Part shown: one piece after another, positions 53,806 through 61,397 of the stretch
Position numbering within the stretch: the stretch's first letter is position 1
Layout: each line of letters opens with the position of its first letter
NCBI GenBank assembly: GCA_963837355.1
Contig: CAWIMY010000002.1
Location: 434,001-498,000 of the forward strand
Source: Aureispira sp963837355
Lineage (GTDB): Bacteria; Bacteroidota; Bacteroidia; Chitinophagales; Saprospiraceae
Length of the DNA: 64,000 nt
Direction of reading: 5' to 3'
The notes under the pieces: generated by a model
The model's input: the letters and a program-made list of their open reading frames with translations, nothing else
What the model was told of the DNA's origin: nothing
Databases searched by the model: none
Translations under genes and position numbers: made by a program

Positions 53806-54462
53806 ATGCCTACTCGTTTCTCGTTCTCCGCTTCTAAAGAAAAAATGAAGCGCCAATTCAATTTGGATCATAAATCCCCCTTGCAACAAAGCTTTAATAT
53901 TGGGGCGGCTCAGAATGCCTATGTGCTTACGAGCGAGCAGGCGGAATTGCAAGTGTACCGCTGGGGGCTTATTCCCCATTGGGCAAAGGACAAAAAAGTA
54001 GGGGAGAATTTAATTACGGCACAAGTGGAGGGGATTTCGAGCAAATTATCTTTTCGCTTACCCATTCGCCAGCGCCGTTGTTTGGTCTTTGCCGATAGTT
54101 ATTATTGGTGGCAAAAAGACGGTCGGGAACACCAACCCTACCGCATCCAGCTCGCCAGCAACGATATTATGACCTTTGCAGGGGTTTGGGACACGTGGGA
54201 GGATACCAATGGCGAACCATTGACGACTTTTTCTATTATTACAACCCCTGCGAACGCTTATTTGTCGGAAATTGGTGCGGCGCGCATGCCTGCGATCATG
54301 GGGGGAAATACAGAGCGCCAAACTTGGTTGCACAGCGACCAATTAGCACCTGCTTTAGAATTGCTCACTCCTTTCCAAAGTGCTCCTTTAGAAGCCTATC
54401 CCATTGCTGAAGCCATCAATTCGCTAGAAAATAACTACCCCGAGCTACACAAGCCCCTTTAA
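53806..54462 (+). CDS. SRAP (HMCES/YedK) family protein with a lost active site
   Basis: 218 residues from the ATG at 53806, which aligns with the family start. Overall fold motifs remain: YRWGLIPHWAKD, LSFRLPIRQRRCLVFADSYY, TFAGVWDTW, FSIITTPAN and RMPAIM. But the residues used to crosslink abasic DNA are gone: Cys2 is Pro (MPTRFS for MCGRFS), the Asn and Arg of NAR are Thr71 and Gln73, the catalytic Glu of the FYEW motif is Trp101, and the His of HxRMP is Ala158. So it is a pseudo-enzyme, probably still DNA-binding. It starts 34 bases after the last oriC DnaA box. Confidence 0.85.
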   Translation: MPTRFSFSASKEKMKRQFNLDHKSPLQQSFNIGAAQNAYVLTSEQAELQVYRWGLIPHWAKDKKVGENLITAQVEGISSKLSFRLPIRQRRCLVFADSYYWWQKDGREHQPYRIQLASNDIMTFAGVWDTWEDTNGEPLTTFSIITTPANAYLSEIGAARMPAIMGGNTERQTWLHSDQLAPALELLTPFQSAPLEAYPIAEAINSLENNYPELHKPL

Positions 54463-54643
54463 CCCGTCCTCCTAATACTATATTATAGTGTACAACCGTT
54501 TTTATTCTCCTGTTGTTAGAAGAATAAGGGCACCGCTATGGGCTATCGGATTTCTTAGGGAAGCAATAGAGGCGCTCTATATAAAATTACGTATCTTCGA
54601 GACCAAGAATTTGACTCATTTAAACACCTAATCACAACATAAC

Positions 54644-55486
54644 ATGGCTGATATTCCAACGTTGGAACGCATGGCGACACAAGTGCGCCGCGATATTGTA
54701 CGGATGGTACACGCTTGTCAAAGTGGCCACCCTGGAGGCTCCTTGGGCTGTGCCGACTTTTTTACTGCCTTGTATCAAGAAATCATGACCCACAACCCTG
54801 ACTTTCAAATGTCGGGAAAAGGCGAAGATGTTTTCTTTTTGTCGAATGGACACATCTCTCCCGTTTGGTACAGTGTCTTGGCGCGCTCGGGCTATTTTCC
54901 CATTGAAGAATTGGCGACGTTCCGCCAATTGAACTCGCGCTTACAAGGGCACCCCGCCACCCACGAAGGTCTGCCTGGTATTCGTGTTGCTTCGGGCTCT
55001 TTGGGACAAGGACTATCCATCGCGATCGGTACTGCCCTCGCCAAAAAAATGGATGGTGACCAACACTTGGTCTATGCCCTTACTGGTGACGGCGAACTGC
55101 AAGAAGGCCAAATTTGGGAAGCGCTCCTATCGGCCGCCCACCATAAAGTGGACAACCTCATCGTCACCGTAGACTGGAACGGCCAACAAATTGACGGCGC
55201 GACTAAAAATGTCTTAGCCCTTGGCGATCTAGAAGCCAAATGGAAAGCCTTTGGTTGGGAAGTGTTGCACTTAGAAGGCAACAACATGCAAGCCGTCGTT
55301 GATACGTTGAACAACGCCAAAGCAAAAGCAGGCAACGGCAAACCGATTGTTATTTTAATGAAAACCGACATGGGCCACGGTGTGGATTTCATGGCGGGAA
55401 CGCACAAATGGCACGGAAAAGCGCCGAATGATGAGCAGTTGGAAAGTGCTTTGGGGCAGTTGGAGGAGACGTTGGGGGATTATTAG
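54644..55486 (+). CDS. Transketolase, N-terminal subunit
   Basis: 280 residues, the size of split transketolase A subunits. It has the thiamine-diphosphate motif GDGELQEGQIWEALLSAAHHKVDNL...VDWN and early HPGGSLGCADFFTALY, plus SGSLGQGLSIAIG. It carries the cofactor half of the enzyme that exchanges two-carbon units in the pentose phosphate pathway. The partner subunit gene (57509-58462) is normally the next gene but is here separated by an ATPase and an HNH gene. Confidence 0.95.
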   Translation: MADIPTLERMATQVRRDIVRMVHACQSGHPGGSLGCADFFTALYQEIMTHNPDFQMSGKGEDVFFLSNGHISPVWYSVLARSGYFPIEELATFRQLNSRLQGHPATHEGLPGIRVASGSLGQGLSIAIGTALAKKMDGDQHLVYALTGDGELQEGQIWEALLSAAHHKVDNLIVTVDWNGQQIDGATKNVLALGDLEAKWKAFGWEVLHLEGNNMQAVVDTLNNAKAKAGNGKPIVILMKTDMGHGVDFMAGTHKWHGKAPNDEQLESALGQLEETLGDY

Positions 55487-55507
55487 AGAGTATAAAACCA
55501 GTTGGTT

Positions 55508-56614
55508 ATGGCTACTGAACCAGATTATATTGTTGGATTACAAAGCGAAAATATTGAAAAAATCACTGACTTTGAACTGACTCTTGGAGAAGAGTTTAAG
55601 CCTTTTATTGTCTTAACGGGTGATAACGGAGTTGGCAAGACGTTGTTGCTGGAGTATATCTTCAAAGCTATTGTAGGATATAACAACTTGAACTCAACAC
55701 AAAAAGGAGTAGGTGAAATTACAGTTAATTGCAATAATTGTAAATCAAAATACAAATATATTGTAAAAGAATCTAAAAATTACATTTCACTAGATGTATT
55801 AATGAGAACGGGAATTCTATCTTCAAAAATTGCCGCTTATAATGCTAATCGTTTACGGATTCATTCAGAATCCTCTGATGATATTATAAAAGAGCATAAA
55901 GGAAATAGTCCTTTTAGTTATGACAGACTACTCCGAAATGGAGAACACTGGCTTAAAATGAAGCTGTTAGCAGGGCGCAAAGAGTTAGCCCAACAGGGAA
56001 TGCAAGTTCTCCAAACCTTAATGCCAAATATTACTAAAATAGATTACCGACAAGATGACAAAGTAGGTGTTGTTTTTCAATACCATACTAATAATGGAAT
56101 AGAGTCTATTCAAACCATCTCCGCAGGCAATAAAGTAATCTTGGTCTTAATTGGTGATCTATTTTTCCGTTTATGGGATAACCAATTGGATGTCAAGGAA
56201 GCTAAAGACCTAACTGGTATTGTTATCATCGACGAAATCGAAGTTCACCTCCATCCCGAATGGCAACGCAAATTTCCACAACTCCTTGCCAAAACCTTTC
56301 CTAAAGTACAATTTGTAGTCAGTACCCACACCCCAATGACTATTCTAGGCTTGCCGAAGAACAGCATTTTACTACATGTGGATAACAACGAAGAAGGAAA
56401 AATAACGGTTGAGAAATTGGAGCTAGATTTTTGGAATATGCTGCCGCAGCAGATTTTGACCTCCCCTATTTTTGGGTTGGAGAGTTTACGTTCTTTGTAC
56501 AATGAAGATTTAGAAGAATTAAATACCGAAGAAGATTACAAGAAACTGTTGGAGAATAAGAAGGTGCAGGACAACATGAAACGTTTACTAGAACAACTAG
56601 AACAGAAAAAATGA
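55508..56614 (+). CDS. AAA (SMC/OLD-like) ATPase of a Septu-like defence pair (PtuA-like)
   Basis: 368 residues from the ATG at 55508; a TTG at 55502 is also possible. Walker A GDNGVGKT is at 38-45, the Walker B/signature region is IVIIDEIEVHLHPEWQ (acidic pair near 242-243), then FVVSTHTPM. This is the AAA_21/AAA_15 ABC-type ATPase fold found in PtuA and many phage-defence ATPases. The gene is AT-rich unlike the transketolase genes on both sides. It overlaps the HNH gene by four bases (ATGA). Together they fit Septu, where the ATPase senses infection and drives the nuclease; retron-associated variants carry the same pair, but no reverse transcriptase is present. Confidence 0.82.
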   Translation: MATEPDYIVGLQSENIEKITDFELTLGEEFKPFIVLTGDNGVGKTLLLEYIFKAIVGYNNLNSTQKGVGEITVNCNNCKSKYKYIVKESKNYISLDVLMRTGILSSKIAAYNANRLRIHSESSDDIIKEHKGNSPFSYDRLLRNGEHWLKMKLLAGRKELAQQGMQVLQTLMPNITKIDYRQDDKVGVVFQYHTNNGIESIQTISAGNKVILVLIGDLFFRLWDNQLDVKEAKDLTGIVIIDEIEVHLHPEWQRKFPQLLAKTFPKVQFVVSTHTPMTILGLPKNSILLHVDNNEEGKITVEKLELDFWNMLPQQILTSPIFGLESLRSLYNEDLEELNTEEDYKKLLENKKVQDNMKRLLEQLEQKK

Positions 56615-57507
56615 TTTCTATTGACAAACCTTTGCTAACGCCTGTTGCACTTGTAGAACAGCAAGAGGCTGTTGAGGAGCTACTATTGCAAAGACGAGAG
56701 CGTTTCAAGTGGGCAACCGAGCATTACAGCGTACCTATAAAGGAAGACCTGAAAGTTTTGTACCACACAAAGTGTGCGTTTTGTGAGCAGCGATTGACAG
56801 AAAATAATACACCACAGAAGTTTACAGTAGAACATTACCGCCCCAAGAGTATCTATTGGTGGTTGGGCAACGAATGGACGAATCTATTTCCCACTTGCGA
56901 AAAATGCAATGGAAATAAAGAAGACTTATTTCCGCTTCGATACGGAATTAGAAATAGGGCTTCGGCACCCCTTAACGCAGCTGGTTCGATCGAGCGAATA
57001 AGTTGTGCTGCTAACTGCCAAGAGTTGTTACAGGAACAACCCAAAATACTCCACCCAGAAGTGGACAAACCAGAGCGCTTCTTTGCATTTTTAACGGATG
57101 GAAGAGTGGTGCCAATGGAAAATTTGACTAATTGGGAACGGGATCGAGCGGAGTACATGATCTTAAAATTTTTGGGTATTCCTTCTTTAGTAGAAAAGCG
57201 ATTAACTTACATTAATAATCTACAGGATGATTTTAATAGGGAGGTGACTAATTTTTTAGCGATAATGGAAAACGAAGAGCCGACTGACCGAGAATTAAAA
57301 TTAGGCTTCTATTCGTTCTTAGAAAAGCTGTTTGTTAGTAATGCCCCCAGCCAAGAATTTTCTAAGTTGGGACACTTCATGAGCAATAATTTTGACACCT
57401 TTTTTATTGATACACTACCTGAGGACTATCCAACCAACACCCTAAAAGAAATTCTACGCCAAGCTAGAATTCTATTCTTACAAGAAAAAACAAACAACAC
57501 ACCATAA
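56611..57507 (+). CDS. HNH endonuclease of a Septu-like defence pair (PtuB-like)
   Basis: 298 residues. The N-terminal half holds a zinc-stabilised HNH core: Cys55-x2-Cys58 (CAFC), the VEHYRPK metal/His motif (His75), then Cys96-x2-Cys99-Asn (CEKCN) and Lys103. This is the TIGR02646/PtuB type of HNH protein that pairs with an SMC-like ATPase. The C-terminal half is helical and has no other motif. It is translationally coupled to the ATPase gene and its stop is only one base before the ATG of the transketolase C-terminal gene. Confidence 0.82.
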   Translation: MISIDKPLLTPVALVEQQEAVEELLLQRRERFKWATEHYSVPIKEDLKVLYHTKCAFCEQRLTENNTPQKFTVEHYRPKSIYWWLGNEWTNLFPTCEKCNGNKEDLFPLRYGIRNRASAPLNAAGSIERISCAANCQELLQEQPKILHPEVDKPERFFAFLTDGRVVPMENLTNWERDRAEYMILKFLGIPSLVEKRLTYINNLQDDFNREVTNFLAIMENEEPTDRELKLGFYSFLEKLFVSNAPSQEFSKLGHFMSNNFDTFFIDTLPEDYPTNTLKEILRQARILFLQEKTNNTP

Positions 57508-57508
57508 C

Positions 57509-58462
57509 ATGAACATACACGATATTAAAAGCACAGGAAAAAAAGCTACGCGCGACGGCTTTGGCGATGGCTTATTGGCCGCAGGCAAAAAAAACGATCA
57601 AGTAGTGGCCTTGTGTGCCGACTTGGTGGGCTCGCTTAAAATGGACGATTTTATTGACGCTTTTCCTGAGCGCTTTTTTCAAATGGGTATCTCAGAGGCC
57701 AATATGATGGGCGTTGCAGCAGGCTTGTCGATTGGGGGAAAAATCCCCTTTACAGGAACCTTTGCTAATTTTTCGACGGCACGGGTGTACGACCAAATTC
57801 GCCAATCCATTGCCTATTCCGATAAGAATGTGAAAATTTGTGCTTCACACGCAGGAGTAACCTTGGGTGAAGATGGTGCCACGCACCAAACCTTGGAGGA
57901 CTTGGGCATGATGAAAATGTTGCCGGGGATGACGGTGATTAATCCTTGTGATTACCACCAAACCAAAGCCGCGACCGAAGCTATTGCCGAACACGAAGGC
58001 CCTGTCTACTTGCGTTTTGGCCGACCCAGTTGGCCCATGTTTACCGAGGGATTGCCTTTTGAAATTGGTAAAGCCTTGCCCTTAGCAGAAGGAAGCGACG
58101 TAACCATTTTTGCGACAGGCCACTTGGTCTGGAAAGCCGTGGAAGCCGCCCAAGAATTAGAAAAAGAAGGCATCAGTTGTGAGTTAATTAACATTCACAC
58201 CATTAAACCCTTAGATGAGGACGCCATCCTAAAATCGGTAGCGAAAACCAAAGCAGTGGTGGTCGCCGAGGAGCACAATATTATTGGTGGGTTGGGAGAG
58301 AGTATTGCCCGTTTGTTGGCGCAAAATAATCCTACGCGGATGGAGTTTGTCGCTGTCAACGATACCTTTGGTGAAAGTGGAAAAGTGCCCGATCTATTAG
58401 AGAAGTACGGTTTGGATACCAAAGATGTTGTAAAAGCCGTTAAAAAGGTGTTGAGCCGCTAA
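57509..58462 (+). CDS. Transketolase, C-terminal subunit
   Basis: 317 residues with the pyrimidine-binding and C-terminal domains: ERFFQMGISEANMMGVAAGLSIGGKIPFTGTFANF with the conserved Glu, SHAGVTLGEDGATHQTLEDLGMMKMLPGM, and a final ELINIHTIKPLDEDAI...VVVAEEHNIIGGLGESI. It completes the enzyme with the N-terminal subunit encoded before the inserted defence pair. The one-base gap to the HNH gene means it depends on that mRNA unless an internal promoter exists. Confidence 0.95.
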   Translation: MNIHDIKSTGKKATRDGFGDGLLAAGKKNDQVVALCADLVGSLKMDDFIDAFPERFFQMGISEANMMGVAAGLSIGGKIPFTGTFANFSTARVYDQIRQSIAYSDKNVKICASHAGVTLGEDGATHQTLEDLGMMKMLPGMTVINPCDYHQTKAATEAIAEHEGPVYLRFGRPSWPMFTEGLPFEIGKALPLAEGSDVTIFATGHLVWKAVEAAQELEKEGISCELINIHTIKPLDEDAILKSVAKTKAVVVAEEHNIIGGLGESIARLLAQNNPTRMEFVAVNDTFGESGKVPDLLEKYGLDTKDVVKAVKKVLSR

Positions 58463-58609
58463 TAGCCTAGAGTTGGCTTACTTTGTGTACCCCAAAATAA
58501 AACAATGTCCTAGGCACTTTTGTTGAATGACTATCAACCGCTTAGTTGATTGTTGCTTTTACACACTAATTTTTATTTCATAACTTTTGTGCTGGCTGCT
58601 GTGGCACAA

Positions 58610-59443
58610 ATGAAACGTATTTTTATGACAATCTTATCAAAATATTTTTTCTACCTTCTATTGTTAGTTGCCTGTTTAGGAAGCGCTTGCGAAAGACCCG
58701 TTAATGTATTTACGGTTAAGCAAGACAAAGAGCTAGGCGCTCAATTATCACAACAAATTGCCTCCGATCCTGCAACTTATCCTCTATTGGATGAAACACA
58801 ATACCCTGTTGCTTATGCCTATATGAGAGCCATGCGCGACGAAATTTTAGCTTCTCCTGAAGTGAAGTATAAAGACGAATTTATATGGCAATTAAAAATC
58901 ATTGACGACCCAAACACATTGAACGCATTCGCTGCCCCTGGAGGATACATCTATATCTACACAGGACTAATGAAGTACTTGGATAAAGTAGATCACTTGG
59001 CTGGTGTTTTGGCGCACGAGATTGCCCACGCCGACCAACGCCACTCTACCTCACAAATGACCAAACAATACGGCTTAGAGTTGTTGGTGGCTATTGCTAG
59101 CAACAATGCTTCTGCTGCCCAATTGGGGCAAGTAGCAGCAGGCTTAACGCAATTGGGTTTTAGTCGTGCGGATGAGAAAGATGCCGATGAACATTCGGTA
59201 GATTATTTAGAAAGTACGATCTACGCGTGTAATGGCGCGGCGGGTTTCTTTGAAAAATTGATCGCCTCTGGTCAAACAAGTGGTACGCCTGCTTTCTTGA
59301 GTACCCACCCCAACCCCGACAACCGCGTTGCTAAAATCAACGAACGTGCCGACGAATTGGGATGCCCCAAAGGCCCCAACAGCTATTACCATGATAATGG
59401 AGACAATGGCGCTTATGCTGCTATGTTAGCCACCTTACCATAA
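58610..59443 (+). CDS. M48 family metalloprotease lipoprotein
   Basis: About 277 residues from the ATG at 58610 (58625 also possible); both give a lipoprotein signal peptide ending LVACLGSAC. The zinc motif HEIAH is at ~136-140 and the third ligand lies in the DEKDADEHSVDY segment. FAAPGGYIYIYTGLM before it is the substrate-strand region of M48/BepA-like enzymes. It is likely a periplasmic protease of outer-membrane protein quality control. It ends with a strong terminator. Confidence 0.92.
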   Translation: MKRIFMTILSKYFFYLLLLVACLGSACERPVNVFTVKQDKELGAQLSQQIASDPATYPLLDETQYPVAYAYMRAMRDEILASPEVKYKDEFIWQLKIIDDPNTLNAFAAPGGYIYIYTGLMKYLDKVDHLAGVLAHEIAHADQRHSTSQMTKQYGLELLVAIASNNASAAQLGQVAAGLTQLGFSRADEKDADEHSVDYLESTIYACNGAAGFFEKLIASGQTSGTPAFLSTHPNPDNRVAKINERADELGCPKGPNSYYHDNGDNGAYAAMLATLP

Positions 59444-59464
59444 GGACAAAGAGTAACGAGCATA

Positions 59465-59500
59465 AAAAAAGTCCCGAAACACCTGTTTCGGGACTTTTTT
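59465..59500 (+). terminator. Rho-independent terminator after the M48 gene
   Basis: 11-bp GC stem (59471-59481 with 59484-59494) extended by A6/T6, tight loop. Bidirectional in form. Confidence 0.92.
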
Positions 59501-59528
59501 ATGGTATAAGATCTGCTAAAAGAATTAA

Positions 59529-59691
59529 TAGACTTTATTACGAATGGAATTGTATAGAGATTAAAAAGAGAGTTTTTTTCATCAATCAAGGCAAAAATTC
59601 AGCTCATAGCAGCGCTATGGGATTAATTTTTAACGCCGAGTGAGGGAAAAAGATCCTTTTTTCGCTGCAAGGCTATTCGTAATAAAGTCTA
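59529..59691. repeat. MITE-like element with 17-bp terminal inverted repeats
   Basis: Ends 59529-59545 and 59675-59691 are perfect inverted repeats (core GACTTTATTACGAAT). Inside, a second imperfect palindrome is built around CAGCGCTATG (about 59594-59630: AAAAATT ... CTCATAG-CAGCG-CTATGGG ... AATTTTT). No frame is present. The nested symmetry and the ~163-bp size fit a nonautonomous mobile or extragenic palindromic repeat. No target duplication is obvious and no second copy is in the window. Confidence 0.5.
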
Positions 59692-59699
59692 ATGTTGTA

Positions 59700-61118
59700 C
59701 TAGAATTTTTCTTGCTTATGATTTAAAATAAAGGCTCCAATCTCCGAGTCGCCTTGCAAACGCGGCGCAATTTTGTACAAGTAGTGGTTGAATTCGTAGT
59801 CCTTGTGCAGCGCTGCTCCCAAAATAACGAAGCCCTCTTGGCGTTGTCCTGCATCCAATAAAATGGCGGCTTGTGCATATTCTAACAGCACATCATCCAA
59901 GTGGCGTCGCGCCTCCACTAAAATCTCTAAGGCAATCGAATGGCTGTCTTCGTCGATTAAAAATTCTAAGTAATGAATCCAAATTTCTACGTCCTCAGGT
60001 TCAACCGCTAATGCTTTGTGGTAAAATTCATGGGCGCGATCAGAGTCGCCCAAAGCATCGTAGGTATCGGCCAAAGACAAACAAAATGCTGCGTTGTACT
60101 TGTCAATTGCGTAAGCTTGTAAAAATGCGTGTTCGGCAGCCGACCAATCATCTTCTTCGATGTAGCAATTGCCTATGCTGTAATAAGCCCTACCTCCAAT
60201 ATTGTGGTGTTTGTTGACCTGTTGGTAATAACTGCGCGCTTGCTCATAATCGCCTTGTTCCTCATAACATTGTCCATAACGGTAGAGCAACTCCGCATCC
60301 TCCCCAAACAATTCCTTGTAATCATCCAAGTACTGTAAGGCTTCAGTATAGCGCTCCAAATGGTACAGGCTATCAACGTAATAGTAATACGCGGGTTCAA
60401 ACCGCTCTTCGATCACAATCGCATAATCAAACGCCTCCACCGCCTTTTCCCACGATTGGGCATACCAATAAGCCAAACCCAAATTATACCAGCCCCAATA
60501 TGAATAAGGAGCACGATCAACAAGCTTCTTTAAAAACAAAGCTAACTCATCGTATTGGTCCAAATGTTCGTATAGACTTGATAAGCGACTCAATGCCACA
60601 TCGTGCGAAGGGTCATTGTAAAGTGCTTTCTGTAAGTATTTTAAAGCATTGTGGTAATCCTGTTGCGTTTCGTAAATCGTAGACTCCAACACGTATAAAT
60701 CGGGCAATTCGTCGGTACCTGCATAGCTTTTGGCAACGCGAATCACTCGAACAGCGCTTTCTTGATCGAATAAGCGCATGTGGATGTCTGCTTGGGTGAG
60801 ATAAATGTCCAAATTGGACGGTTCATAGGTCATAGCGGCTTCTAAGATTTCAAAGGCACGCTCGTAGTCTTCCTGTTCTGCGCGTAATTGCGCTTGTCGA
60901 ACATACAGGGCAGCCGAATAAGGGTGTTGTTTAATGGCATTTTCCAATACCACCAGAGCTTTGTCTAAAATGCCTTCGTCTTCGTAATAATCGGCGAGCA
61001 TTAAAAAACTGTCCATTTCTAAAAAAGAAATACCCCCTTCGTACAACATGGCTTCGTACTGTTCAACCAACAATTTCAAGTCGGGCTGATGTTCTCCTCT
61101 ATAATCATGTGCTTCCAT
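59700..61118 (-). CDS. Tetratricopeptide repeat protein
   Basis: About 472 residues from the ATG at 61118 (TTG at 61124 adds two). At least ten 34-residue TPR units follow each other without signal peptide or membrane segment, e.g. ALVVLENAIKQHPYSAALYVRQAQL, YHNALKYLQKALYNDPSHDVALSRL, WEKAVEAFDYAIVIEERFEPAYYYY and SDRAHEFYHKALAVEPEDVEIWIHYLE. The protein is acidic and Tyr-rich. It should be a cytosolic scaffold; partners are not indicated by the neighbours. Confidence 0.88.
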   Translation of the reverse strand: MEAHDYRGEHQPDLKLLVEQYEAMLYEGGISFLEMDSFLMLADYYEDEGILDKALVVLENAIKQHPYSAALYVRQAQLRAEQEDYERAFEILEAAMTYEPSNLDIYLTQADIHMRLFDQESAVRVIRVAKSYAGTDELPDLYVLESTIYETQQDYHNALKYLQKALYNDPSHDVALSRLSSLYEHLDQYDELALFLKKLVDRAPYSYWGWYNLGLAYWYAQSWEKAVEAFDYAIVIEERFEPAYYYYVDSLYHLERYTEALQYLDDYKELFGEDAELLYRYGQCYEEQGDYEQARSYYQQVNKHHNIGGRAYYSIGNCYIEEDDWSAAEHAFLQAYAIDKYNAAFCLSLADTYDALGDSDRAHEFYHKALAVEPEDVEIWIHYLEFLIDEDSHSIALEILVEARRHLDDVLLEYAQAAILLDAGQRQEGFVILGAALHKDYEFNHYLYKIAPRLQGDSEIGAFILNHKQEKF

Positions 61119-61397
61119 CGACAACTAGTTTCGTTTTCCAATGATGTTTCCACATCTCTTTCTCTAAAGATACAACAATAGTAGGAGATAGTCAATGCCC
61201 TAAAATAGCGCTTAATCCCCCTACTTTATCTTTATAACGCTTTATAGAGCCTATAAAGCGCAAGTAATACTTTACTATACAAACGTAGTACCAGTACTAC
61301 ACGTTCTATTTTTTTTATCAAATTTATAATTGTTGTACCTTGCTCTATCGTTCTCCTTTACTCCGCCAACCCTTCGAGGGTACTACCAGATTCGTCT

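Noticed and set aside
55508..57507. Retron defence system (ATPase/HNH effector with reverse transcriptase)
   Set aside because: The ATPase and HNH types also occur in retrons, but no reverse transcriptase or msr/msd-like RNA lies in or near the cassette; both flanks are transketolase genes.
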